Notes: generated from the letters alone by a model not told the origin. A DNA stretch of 7,114 nucleotides from Gammaproteobacteria bacterium (GCA_015658965.1 DQNX01000001.1:1-7114); one strand, 5' to 3'. Positions 1-6,048 are shown, numbered from the stretch's first letter. Numbers and translations: made by a program.

Positions 1-79
1 GGGGCCGGAATCGAACCGGCACGCCGGTAAAGGCGCAGGATTTTAAGTCCTGTGTGTCTACCAATTTCACCACCCGGGC
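1..79 (-). tRNA. tRNA-Leu (anticodon UAA), 3' end cut by window edge
   Basis: Read on the minus strand from base 79, the sequence folds as a class II tRNA. The 5' acceptor strand is GCCCGGG (79-73). The D stem is GTG/CAC, and the anticodon stem CAGGA/TCCTG encloses the loop CTTAAAA (47-41). Loop positions 3-5 give the anticodon TAA at 45-43, which reads UUA leucine codons. A long variable arm (CGCC/GGCG stem) is typical of tRNA-Leu, and the T arm is GCCGG-TTCGATT-CCGGC. Only CCC of the 3' acceptor strand lies in the window; the matching GGGC, discriminator base and any encoded CCA are off the left edge. tRNA genes are common phage or island integration sites, but no integrase or repeated tRNA end is visible here. 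Confidence 0.97.
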
Positions 80-94
80 ATGAATTGTGTAATT

Positions 95-100
95 ACTATA
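95..100 (-). promoter_or_regulatory. possible -10 box of the tRNA-Leu gene
   Basis: On the minus strand, bases 100-95 read TATAGT, five of six matches to the sigma-70 -10 consensus, about 16 bases before the mature tRNA 5' end. That would put transcription start roughly 8 bases upstream of the tRNA. No good -35 box lies 16-18 bp further upstream; TTGCTT (120-115) is only 14 bp away. The position is sensible but the call is weak. Confidence 0.35.
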
Positions 101-129
101 GACACATTAAAAAGAAGCAATTATATACT
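99..129 (+). promoter_or_regulatory. possible promoter for the PP0621-yciB-gcvT operon
   Basis: TAGACA at 99-104 matches five of six bases of the -35 consensus, and TATACT at 124-129 matches five of six of the -10 consensus. The 19-bp spacer is longer than the preferred 17. It lies about 42 bases before the ATG at 171 and is the only reasonable sigma-70 candidate between the tRNA and the first plus-strand gene. It overlaps the putative -10 of the divergent tRNA gene, so the two promoters may compete. Confidence 0.35.
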
Positions 130-170
130 AAGCACCGGTAAAATTTGAATTTTTGTATTTAACTGAATGT

Positions 171-377
171 ATGGGAATTGTTAAATTAATTATTATTGTG
201 TTGGTCATCTGGCTGGGCTTTAGTTTATTTAGGAAGTTAAGAAAACCTAAAGACCAAATCGAGCAGCAGCCATCGACAAGCAAGATGCTGTCATGCGCTG
301 TGTGCAAAACCCATATCCCTGAAAATGAAGCCATCATCCAAAATGGTAAAGTTTACTGTTCAAAAAACTGCTTATGA
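171..377 (+). CDS. PP0621-family membrane-anchored zinc-ribbon protein
   Basis: A small protein of 68 residues with one N-terminal membrane segment (about residues 3-20, IVKLIIIVLVIWLGFSLF), a basic stretch (RKLRKPK, 21-27), a short polar linker, and a C-terminal Cys4 knuckle: Cys42, Cys45, Cys63 and Cys67 in a CX2C...CX3C pattern. This layout (hydrophobic anchor, linker, CxxC-H-P-E, then NGKVYCS) matches the PP0621 family of proteobacteria, whose function is unknown. The basic residues after the helix predict a cytoplasmic C-terminal domain, and the cysteines probably bind zinc (inference). I chose ATG at 171 because the hydrophobic anchor begins right after it. An in-frame TTG at 153 would add six residues (MYLTEC) and has no better ribosome site. 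No clear Shine-Dalgarno precedes either start. The stop overlaps the yciB start as ATGA (374-377), so the two are probably translationally coupled. Confidence 0.85.
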   Translation: MGIVKLIIIVLVIWLGFSLFRKLRKPKDQIEQQPSTSKMLSCAVCKTHIPENEAIIQNGKVYCSKNCL

Positions 378-1027
378 AATTCCTACTAGATTTTTTCCCG
401 ATTGTACTGTTTTTTATTGTGTATAAAACCATGGGCCTATATGCGGCAATCTATGCCATGATTGGTGCCACTGCCTTACAGATGGTGATTAGCCGCTGGC
501 AAACGGGTAAGTTTGAAAAAATACATATTATTACTTTTGGCTTGCTGGTGGTGTTTGGTGGTATTACCTTAGCCATTAAAGATCCGGCTTTTATTATGTG
601 GAAGGTTAGCGTACTGTATGTGGTATTTGCATTGGCGCTGACACTAAGTATGTGGATTGGCGAAAAAACACTCTTGCAACGTATGATGGGTAAAGAACTA
701 GAGTTGCCTGCACATGTGTGGAATCAGCTCACTTGGTTTTGGGGGATTGGGTTTAGTGGTATTGCCCTAGTGAATGCTTATTATGTCGATATCGCACTAA
801 GCACAAGGGATGCACTTTTTGGCTCATCGACACTAGACCATAAAGTCGAGTTAACTGAGCTAGACTGCACATCAACCACCGTAGAACAGCTCTGCATAGT
901 GGCTCAACAAAGTGAAGAAGCTTGGGTTAATTTCAAATTATTTGGCACCATGGGGCTAACCTTTGTGCTTATTATTATTACGGTTATTTTTATCTCTAAA
1001 TATATCAAAGAGGATAAAGCAGTATGA
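374..1027 (+). CDS. yciB: YciB/IspZ inner membrane septation protein, with a loop insertion
   Basis: A 217-residue polytopic inner-membrane protein of the YciB (intracellular septation protein A, IspZ) family, linked in other bacteria to cell envelope synthesis and division. Family hallmarks are the start MKFLLDFFPIVLFFIVYK, the LLVVFGGITLAIKDPAFIMWKV block (about 57-78), LLQRMMGKELELPAHVW (100-116) and WVNFKLFG (184-191). About five hydrophobic segments are visible, near residues 4-36, 51-68, 77-95, 121-138 and 189-207. The basic C-terminus (SKYIKEDK) suggests a cytoplasmic end. E. coli YciB has 179 residues. The extra length here is almost all between the fourth and fifth membrane segments, about residues 143-181, an acidic polar stretch with Cys165 and Cys174. 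That loop should face the periplasm. The reading frame is intact. The start is an ATGA overlap with the gene before and the stop an ATGA overlap with gcvT. Confidence 0.93.
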   Translation: MKFLLDFFPIVLFFIVYKTMGLYAAIYAMIGATALQMVISRWQTGKFEKIHIITFGLLVVFGGITLAIKDPAFIMWKVSVLYVVFALALTLSMWIGEKTLLQRMMGKELELPAHVWNQLTWFWGIGFSGIALVNAYYVDIALSTRDALFGSSTLDHKVELTELDCTSTTVEQLCIVAQQSEEAWVNFKLFGTMGLTFVLIIITVIFISKYIKEDKAV

Positions 1028-2100
1028 AACACACGCCTTTATACCAAGCACACATTGATTCTGGTGGAAAAATGGTTGATTTTGGTGGTTGGGAAATGCC
1101 ACTGAATTACGGTTCACAAATCGAGGAACATCATCAAGTGCGCAACGATGTTGGTATGTTTGATGTCTCGCACATGACTGCCGTTGATTTTAAAGGTGTA
1201 GACGCAAAGAAATTCTTACAAACTTTAATTGCGAATGATGTTGATAAATTAAAAACCCAAGGTAAGGCGCTCTATAGTTGTATGTTGAATGAGGCTGGTG
1301 GTGTGGTCGATGATCTCATTGTTTATTATCAAGATGATGAAAATTATCGCATGGTGATTAACGCCGGTACCACAGAGAAGGACATTGCTTGGATTAACGC
1401 TCAAGCTGAGGATTTTGACGTTTCTGTCGAACCGAAACTAGACTTAGCCATGATTGCGGTACAAGGACCAAACGCCCGTGAAAAAGTATTTGCAGCGATT
1501 CCCGGTATTGAAGACGTGGCGGGCGAGTTAAAGCCTTTTAACGCAGCCAGTCTTGGCGGGCTTTTTATTGCGCGTACGGGCTATACAGGTGAAGACGGGT
1601 TCGAGATTATGTTGCCAGAAAAATCAGCTGAATTCACCTGGAAAATGTTATTAGAAGTGGGTGTTAAGCCTTGCGGCTTGGGTGCGCGTGATACGTTGCG
1701 CTTAGAGGCAGGCATGAGCTTATATGGCTCAGAGATGAATGATGAAGTCTCTCCGCTTGAAGCGGCGCTGACTTGGACGGTAGATTTATCTAATGAGGGT
1801 AGGCGTTTTATTGGTCGCGATGCTTTAGAGGCCTTAAAAACACAAGGCGTTGAAAAAACCATTGTTGGCTTAGTTTTAGAAAGCAAAGGTGTGATTCGTG
1901 ATCATCAAAAAGTAACGACTAATTTAGGCGTGGGCGAGGTAACTTCAGGTACCTTTTCTCCAAGCATGGGCAAGGCAATTGCATTAGCAAGCGTGCCAAA
2001 AGGCTCAGAAGGAATGTGTGAAATCGAGATGCGAAATAAACAAGTTTCGGCTAAAATAGTCAAACCGCCATTTGTCAGAAATGGCAAAGTATTGGTTTAA
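1024..2100 (+). CDS. gcvT: Glycine cleavage system T protein (aminomethyltransferase)
   Basis: This is the T protein of the glycine cleavage system, 358 residues against 364 in E. coli, so full length. It transfers the methylene group from the aminomethyl-lipoyl arm of H protein to tetrahydrofolate, giving 5,10-methylene-THF and ammonia. Seen in order: HTPLY near the N-terminus, VDFGGWEMPLNYG (18-30), MFDVSHM (45-51), GGVVDDLIVYY with Asp96/Asp97 (the acidic pair holding the conserved catalytic aspartate), AVQGPNAR, RTGYTGEDGFE (184-194), GARDTLRLEAGM (from 220), and the C-terminal beta-barrel motif TSGTFSPSMGKAIALA. These distinguish it from the YgfZ paralogue. The start ATG overlaps the yciB stop, and AGAGGA (1009-1014) nine bases upstream is a fair ribosome site. 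gcvH follows after 147 bp; gcvP and lpd are not in the window. Confidence 0.98.
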   Translation: MKHTPLYQAHIDSGGKMVDFGGWEMPLNYGSQIEEHHQVRNDVGMFDVSHMTAVDFKGVDAKKFLQTLIANDVDKLKTQGKALYSCMLNEAGGVVDDLIVYYQDDENYRMVINAGTTEKDIAWINAQAEDFDVSVEPKLDLAMIAVQGPNAREKVFAAIPGIEDVAGELKPFNAASLGGLFIARTGYTGEDGFEIMLPEKSAEFTWKMLLEVGVKPCGLGARDTLRLEAGMSLYGSEMNDEVSPLEAALTWTVDLSNEGRRFIGRDALEALKTQGVEKTIVGLVLESKGVIRDHQKVTTNLGVGEVTSGTFSPSMGKAIALASVPKGSEGMCEIEMRNKQVSAKIVKPPFVRNGKVLV

Positions 2101-2247
2101 ATAATAGGTGAAACAGTCTTGCAAGTATTTTATTATTCTGCAAGGCGTATTTAGAAAATATGCAAGGAGTTTAGTAAATCTAAATGACTGAATGTTTTAT
2201 AAGTACAACGTAGTCAGAATGATAATAGACGAAGCAAGGAGAACAGT
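2101..2247 (+). other. gcvT-gcvH intergenic region with repeated GCAAG motifs and short inverted repeats
   Basis: This 147-bp gap is out of character for an otherwise tightly packed operon. GCAAG occurs at 2121, 2140, 2162 and 2234, three times as GCAAGG; the last copy forms part of the gcvH ribosome site. Short inverted repeats include TTTAG-taaat-CTAAA (about 2171-2185), TATTT-aga-AAATA (about 2149-2161) and TGACT (2185-2189) with AGTCA (2212-2216). There is no open reading frame of note, no stem followed by a T tract, and no convincing sigma-70 pair. It does not show the conserved glycine riboswitch core. It may be a dispersed intergenic repeat or a processed mRNA leader; neither can be settled from this window. 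Confidence 0.5.
2236..2241 (+). promoter_or_regulatory. strong Shine-Dalgarno site of gcvH
   Basis: AAGGAG ends six bases before the gcvH ATG at 2248. It is the best ribosome site in the left-hand operon and suggests gcvH is translated independently and strongly, fitting the need for H protein in excess over the other glycine cleavage components. Confidence 0.85.
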
Positions 2248-2622
2248 ATGAGCGAAGTAAGAGACGATAGACAATATACGCAGACCCATGAATGGATTTT
2301 AGACAACGGCGACGGTACTTATACCATGGGAATTTCTGATCATGCGCAAGCACTATTAGGCGATATGGTGTTCGTTGAATTACCGAGCGAAGGCGATGAG
2401 GCCTCTCAAGAAGATGAGTTTTGTGTGGTGGAGTCGGTCAAAGCCGCAAGTGGTGTTTACGCACCTACTGACCTTGAAGTTATTGAAGCTAACGAGGCGC
2501 TTGATGATAAACCAGAATTGGTCAACTCAAGTTGTTATGATGATGGCTGGTTGGTCAAGTTTAAAGCGCAGGCTATCGATGGCCTAATATCCGCCGAAGA
2601 TTACGCCGACACCCTAGATTAG
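2248..2622 (+). CDS. gcvH: Glycine cleavage system H protein (lipoyl carrier)
   Basis: H protein, 124 residues (E. coli 129), the lipoylated shuttle that carries the aminomethyl group from P protein to T protein and is reoxidised by L protein. Landmarks are THEW (13-16), MGISDHAQALLGDMVFVELP (27-46), and the lipoylation motif VESVKAASGVYAP with Lys65 as the modified lysine. Further on come IEANEALDDKPELVNSS and DDGWLVKF. The hairpin after the lipoyl lysine reads YAPTDLEV, where the family usually has P-x-SGEV; the fold should tolerate this, but it is a small departure. The protein is very acidic, as usual for H proteins. AAGGAG lies six bases upstream of the ATG. The RNB ribonuclease gene starts 12 bases after the stop, so the two are probably cotranscribed. 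Confidence 0.98.
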   Translation: MSEVRDDRQYTQTHEWILDNGDGTYTMGISDHAQALLGDMVFVELPSEGDEASQEDEFCVVESVKAASGVYAPTDLEVIEANEALDDKPELVNSSCYDDGWLVKFKAQAIDGLISAEDYADTLD

Positions 2623-2634
2623 GGCAGGATTATT

Positions 2635-4443
2635 TTGGTTAATTCACTAGTTGCCTACAAAGGTAAAGCCGCCCGTATCGCTGGGCAAAATACGCACAAG
2701 TTCGAATTGGAATTTGCTGATGGTTCATCCCGTAAAGTACGAGAAAAAGACTTTCGTTTTATTCACCCTGAATTTGCACAAGTTAATGACGATGACTGCG
2801 CACAAGCAGACATCGCCATACTGGATGATTTTCAAGAAGAAACCCTAACGCTAGAAGAAATTACCGAGTGGTTATTTGATGAATATACCGCACAAAGTGC
2901 TTGGTGTACTTGTGTATTGGTTGAAGACGGGCTGTATTTTTATTGGAAAAAAGATAGAATTTATGTACGCCCTGCTGAGCAAGTTGCCAGCATTCAAGCC
3001 AAACGTGATGCTGAAGCATTAGAAGCACAAACACTGGCTCATTGTGTTGATAACATCGCCAACAATATTTTTGATGAACAGGATTTAAGCTACATTCAAG
3101 ACATTGAAAAAGTTGCGCTTAACCAATCTAAACATGCCAAAATACTGACGCATATCGGCGTAGAAAATACACCTGAAGCGGCTTATAAGCTTTTATTAAG
3201 ACTCAAATATTTTGAGCAAACTTTTAATCCGTATCCTTCACGCCACGGTATTCCTAATGATGTAGATATTGACACACAGATGGTTGAAGTTGAGCGTGTA
3301 GATTTAACGCATTTACGCAGCTATGCGATTGACAATGCCGATTCAAATGATGCAGATGATGCCATTAGCATTGACGCTGATAAAATCTGGATCCATATTG
3401 CTGACGTATCTTCTATTGTTGCGCCAGGCTCTGAGCTAGATTTGTACGCACAAGAAAGGGCTTCCAACCTATATTTGCCCGACCAAATCTTGCACATGTT
3501 GCCAACTTCAGTCACTTCAATTTGTGCGCTAGGGTGTGGTGAAACTTCACCCGCTTTATCATTTGGATTTGTAATGATAGACAATCAAATTCAAACCATT
3601 GAAGTGGTTCACAGCACCATTAAAGTCACCAATATTAGTTATGACGATGCCGATAAAATCTTAGATTCGAATGAAGATTTTTCAAAATTACAAACCGTGG
3701 TAGAGTCACACAAACAGTATCGAGCCAGCAACGGCTCTATTGGCCTAAATCTACCCAGAGTAGATGTCAGGTTTAAAGAAGGTCAAATAAAAATCTCAGA
3801 CCAGGCCAGCAGTCCTTCGCGGGAATTAGTGGCCGAGATGATGGTTATGGCAGGCAGGGTGATTGCACAGTTTGCACAAGACAATGATATTGTCATGCCG
3901 TACGCCATTCAAGATGAAGGCGATTTTTCGCAAGAAACACTCGATAATAAAGACAACCTATCCATGTCTGAATCGTTTGCTGCCACCAAATGTTTTAAAC
4001 GCTCAGCCACTTCTACCAAGCCACTGCTGCATTATGGTTTGGGGCTTAATGCTTATCTACGAGTCACCAGTCCGCTGAGACGATATTTTGACTTACTGGC
4101 ACACCAACAACTGTCTAGCTTTATTTTGGGCAAACCAACCCTTGAAAAGGAACGCATAAAAGAAATTATCGGCATCACCAATGCTGCCATGCCAAGTATT
4201 GGTAAAACCACACGTGCCAGTAATGATCACTACAAATGCCTGTATTTAATTCAAAATCCTAATTGGCAGGGCGAAGGCGTGGTGGTAGATACGCGTGGCG
4301 ACAAAGCCTTATTTATGATTCCTGAAATCGGCATGATGACACAAATCAAATTTAAAACCCTGCCTGAACGAGATGAGAAAGTATTACTTAAAGTGGGCAG
4401 TGTTGATTTGATTGAGCGTTTAGTGAATTTCAAGCCGGCTTAA
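2635..4443 (+). CDS. RNB-domain exoribonuclease (RNase II/VacB family), short non-canonical type
   Basis: A 602-residue RNase II-superfamily enzyme, predicted to degrade single-stranded RNA 3' to 5' in the cytoplasm. Catalytic metal ligands are visible as D233-x5-D239-x-D241-D242, the same spacing as Asp201, 207, 209 and 210 of E. coli RNase II. The downstream signature TSPLRRYFDLLAHQQL (from residue 478) carries the basic residues that contact RNA; Arg482/Arg483 correspond to the essential arginine region. The first 45 residues (SLVAYKGKAARI...KVREKDFRFIHPEF) resemble a small beta-barrel rather than the twin cold-shock domains of classical RNase II. Residues 60-200 look helical, and the C-terminus holds at most a degenerate S1-like barrel. 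It may therefore belong to the shorter bacterial/cyanobacterial RNB group rather than being orthologous to rnb or rnr, so I give no symbol. The start is TTG at 2635 with AGGA (2626-2629) five bases upstream; no suitable ATG lies nearby. The 3' end overlaps lpxH on the other strand by 24 bp. Confidence 0.92.
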   Translation: MVNSLVAYKGKAARIAGQNTHKFELEFADGSSRKVREKDFRFIHPEFAQVNDDDCAQADIAILDDFQEETLTLEEITEWLFDEYTAQSAWCTCVLVEDGLYFYWKKDRIYVRPAEQVASIQAKRDAEALEAQTLAHCVDNIANNIFDEQDLSYIQDIEKVALNQSKHAKILTHIGVENTPEAAYKLLLRLKYFEQTFNPYPSRHGIPNDVDIDTQMVEVERVDLTHLRSYAIDNADSNDADDAISIDADKIWIHIADVSSIVAPGSELDLYAQERASNLYLPDQILHMLPTSVTSICALGCGETSPALSFGFVMIDNQIQTIEVVHSTIKVTNISYDDADKILDSNEDFSKLQTVVESHKQYRASNGSIGLNLPRVDVRFKEGQIKISDQASSPSRELVAEMMVMAGRVIAQFAQDNDIVMPYAIQDEGDFSQETLDNKDNLSMSESFAATKCFKRSATSTKPLLHYGLGLNAYLRVTSPLRRYFDLLAHQQLSSFILGKPTLEKERIKEIIGITNAAMPSIGKTTRASNDHYKCLYLIQNPNWQGEGVVVDTRGDKALFMIPEIGMMTQIKFKTLPERDEKVLLKVGSVDLIERLVNFKPA

Positions 4444-5127
4444 TTCGCCATTAAGCTTAATGGCATTGCCTGCATTGTTTGTCCAATCGCCCAAAACATA
4501 ACGGGTAAATTTTCTCTCAATGTGTGTATTGAGACGATGCGTATGTCCATGAATTAAGTTTGTGTCTGGGTATTTTTCCATCAACGCCATTACCGCGTCT
4601 GGATTGGTATCCATAATTTCACGAGACTTAGTTTGTTGCGCCTCAACACTCTTTTTGCGTAATTTTCCAGCCAGATTTAAACGTGTTTTTTTAGGCAAGC
4701 GCAAGAAAATAAATCGGGTGATTGGATGCTGCAAGACGCTTTTTAGCTGCTGATAACCTTTGTCATCCGTGCACAATTCATCCCCATGCGTGAGTACATA
4801 TTGTCCGGCATCGGATTCAAACAAATAAGGCGAATCAATAAGAGTTGCCCCCGTTTGCTTGGCGAATTCATCGCCCAGTAAAAAATCACGATTGCCAGTC
4901 ATTACCAAGCTTTTAGTCGTGGCACTGAGTGTTTTTAGCTCGGCAATAATTTTGGAATAATCATTAAGCGATAAATCATCACCCAGCCAAGTATTAAACA
5001 AATCACCCAAGATAAAGAGTTGATCAACTTGAGAAGCTTGTTGTTGACAAAATTTGATAAATAGATTGGTTTTATCCGCCTCACCAGAGATGAGATGGAG
5101 GTCCGCAATTATTAGCGAACTGGACAT
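4420..5127 (-). CDS. lpxH: UDP-2,3-diacylglucosamine diphosphatase LpxH
   Basis: A 235-residue calcineurin-like metallophosphoesterase that hydrolyses UDP-2,3-diacylglucosamine to lipid X plus UMP, the fourth step of lipid A synthesis, at the cytoplasmic face of the inner membrane. The metal-binding motifs are all present: ADLHL (Asp9, His11), LGDLFNTWLGDD (Asp42), GNRDFL (Asn79), THGDELCTDD (His114) and HGHTHR (His195, His197). These match E. coli LpxH almost position for position, and length is normal (E. coli 240). The ATG at 5127 follows the ppiB stop by two bases and has no clear ribosome site of its own, so translation is probably coupled to ppiB. The ppiB-lpxH pair is also adjacent in E. 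coli. The 3' end overlaps the convergent RNB gene by 24 bp. Presence of this gene implies a Gram-negative organism that makes lipid A. Confidence 0.97.
   Translation of the reverse strand: MSSSLIIADLHLISGEADKTNLFIKFCQQQASQVDQLFILGDLFNTWLGDDLSLNDYSKIIAELKTLSATTKSLVMTGNRDFLLGDEFAKQTGATLIDSPYLFESDAGQYVLTHGDELCTDDKGYQQLKSVLQHPITRFIFLRLPKKTRLNLAGKLRKKSVEAQQTKSREIMDTNPDAVMALMEKYPDTNLIHGHTHRLNTHIERKFTRYVLGDWTNNAGNAIKLNGELSRLEIH
4432..4464. repeat. paired palindromes at the RNB/lpxH convergent junction
   Basis: Two perfect palindromes lie five bases apart: AAGCCGGCTT (4432-4441, 10 bp) and GCCATTAAGCTTAATGGC (4447-4464, 18 bp). The hexamer ATTAAG (4450-4455) can pair with either CTTAAT at 4439-4444 or CTTAAT at 4456-4461, so two exclusive hairpins are possible. 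They span the RNB stop codon and the lpxH 3' coding end. Neither strand shows a T tract after the stem, so this is not a standard intrinsic terminator. It could still slow polymerase or protect mRNA 3' ends (inference). Confidence 0.7.
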
Positions 5128-5129
5128 GA

Positions 5130-5615
5130 TTACTGAACGTATGCCTTAGTAACAGTGATAGCATCATTCGGCACGTCTGCGTGACCTCCGTGAGTTCCTG
5201 TTGCTACTAAACCAATTTTATCGACCACATCAAAGCCTTCAACCACTTCACCAAACACGCAATAACCCCAGCCGTCTTGAGCTGGATAGTCTAAGAAAGA
5301 GTTGTCAGACGTGTTGATAAAAAATTGTGAGCTGGCCGAGTGTGGTGCATTAGTTCTGGCCATAGCCAAGGTATATTTAGCATTTTTCAAACCGTTAGTG
5401 GCTTCGTTTTCAATTTCAGCTTTGGTGCTTTTCTGGCTCATGTCTTCTATAAACCCACCGCCTTGGACCATAAAGTTTTTAATCACACGGTGAAAGATAG
5501 TGTTGTCATAAAAACCATCGTTGACATAATCAATAAAATTTTTGGCGCTAATAGGCGCTTTGTCTGCATCAACATCAATGTGAATATTGCCCATATTGGT
5601 TTCGAAAATAATCAT
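5130..5615 (-). CDS. ppiB: Cyclophilin-type peptidyl-prolyl cis-trans isomerase B (cytosolic)
   Basis: A 161-residue single-domain cyclophilin that catalyses cis-trans isomerisation of X-Pro bonds. Conserved active-site segments are FYDNTIFHRVIKNFMVQGGG (35-54; catalytic Arg43, with Phe48, Met49 and Gln51), TLAMART (82-88), SSQFFI (95-100), and GWGYCVFGEVVEGFDVVDKI near the C-terminus. The length and GWGYCVF block match E. coli PpiB (164 residues). There is no signal peptide, so it is the cytosolic form rather than periplasmic PpiA. The ATG at 5615 is the only sensible start; a weak GGA lies about eight bases upstream. It is first in a two-gene unit with lpxH and diverges from rplU. Confidence 0.97.
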   Translation of the reverse strand: MIIFETNMGNIHIDVDADKAPISAKNFIDYVNDGFYDNTIFHRVIKNFMVQGGGFIEDMSQKSTKAEIENEATNGLKNAKYTLAMARTNAPHSASSQFFINTSDNSFLDYPAQDGWGYCVFGEVVEGFDVVDKIGLVATGTHGGHADVPNDAITVTKAYVQ

Positions 5616-5644
5616 GGTGTAGGTCCGTTCAAATAAAAATACAA

Positions 5645-5650
5645 ATTATA
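5645..5650 (-). promoter_or_regulatory. -10 box of the ppiB-lpxH promoter
   Basis: The minus strand reads a perfect TATAAT at 5650-5645, 30 bases before the ppiB start codon. No good -35 hexamer is seen 16-18 bp upstream (TGTTTA or GTGTTT at best), so activity may be modest or need an activator. Its upstream region is shared with the divergent rplU promoter. Confidence 0.5.
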
Positions 5651-5661
5651 CTTAAACCCCC

Positions 5662-5690
5662 TTTCATAAACACAGTCGTTCGCGTATAAT
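5662..5690 (+). promoter_or_regulatory. sigma-70 promoter of rplU-rpmA
   Basis: A perfect -10 box TATAAT (5685-5690) is preceded by TTTCAT (5662-5667) at the ideal 17-bp spacing. The -35 matches only three of six bases. The expected start point near 5697 leaves a leader of about 29 bases before the rplU ATG. This leader is short and shows no room for a large structured regulatory element. Confidence 0.65.
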
Positions 5691-5725
5691 TCCCTTCTTT
5701 TTGGTAAACCTATTTAGGATTTATT

Positions 5726-6037
5726 ATGTACGCAGTAATTAAAACAGGTGGTCAACAGTTTAGAGTAGCCGAAGGCACAACTTTAAAGGTTGAAAAATTA
5801 GAAGTAGAACCCGGCAAAAAAATCACTTTTAAAGAAGTGCTGATGGTTGCTGATGGTGACAACGTTCAAATTGGCGCACCAACCGTTGCTAAAGCAACTG
5901 TTGAGGCAAAAGTGATTTCACAAGGTAAAGGCAAAAAGGTTCATATTTTAAAGTTCCGTCGTCGTAAGCATTCAATGAAGCAACAAGGCCACAGACAGCT
6001 TTACACTGAAATTGAAATCATCAAGATTAAGGCATAG
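5726..6037 (+). CDS. rplU: 50S ribosomal protein L21
   Basis: Ribosomal protein L21, 103 residues, the same length as E. coli L21; it binds 23S rRNA in the large subunit together with L20. The start MYAVIKTGGQQFRVAEGTTLKVEKL is typical, and the C-terminal family signature KFRRRKHSMKQQGHRQLYTEIEI is intact. AGGA (5716-5719) lies six bases before the ATG. rpmA follows after 11 bases, the standard bacterial order. The codons avoid nothing obvious and the gene shows no sign of transfer. Confidence 0.99.
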   Translation: MYAVIKTGGQQFRVAEGTTLKVEKLEVEPGKKITFKEVLMVADGDNVQIGAPTVAKATVEAKVISQGKGKKVHILKFRRRKHSMKQQGHRQLYTEIEIIKIKA

Positions 6038-6048
6038 GAGAATAACCC

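Noticed and set aside
153..170. TTG at 153 as start of the PP0621-family protein
   Set aside because: It adds only MYLTEC before the hydrophobic anchor, has no ribosome site, and an in-frame ATG at 171 begins right at the anchor.
1..170. Integration site at the tRNA-Leu gene
   Set aside because: No integrase, no direct repeat of the tRNA 3' end and no compositional shift are visible, and that 3' end is outside the window.
128..337. 69-codon minus-strand ORF opposite the PP0621-family gene
   Set aside because: It is a shadow of a recognisable plus-strand gene, has no family likeness I know and no ribosome site.
800..916. YciB extra segment as a frameshift or sequencing error
   Set aside because: Frame is continuous, length is a whole number of codons, and conserved WVNFKLFG resumes in frame after it.
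1581..1886. 101-codon minus-strand ORF inside gcvT
   Set aside because: It is antisense to conserved gcvT coding sequence, with no recognisable domain; open by codon bias only.
2121..2241. GCAAG copies as a CRISPR-like or tandem repeat array
   Set aside because: The shared unit is only 5-6 bases and spacings are irregular (19, 22 and 72 bases).
2101..2247. Glycine riboswitch before gcvH
   Set aside because: The position is attractive, but I cannot find the conserved tandem aptamer core, and the gap is too short for the usual two-aptamer form with expression platform.
3321..3584. 87-codon minus-strand ORF inside the RNB gene
   Set aside because: It is antisense to the catalytic region of RNB and has no features of its own.
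4447..4464. 18-bp palindrome as an intrinsic terminator
   Set aside because: The stem is AT-rich in the middle and neither strand has a T tract after it; kept only as a repeat.
5340..5636. 98-codon plus-strand ORF opposite ppiB
   Set aside because: It lies wholly antisense to conserved cyclophilin coding sequence and ends in the rplU promoter region; a shadow.
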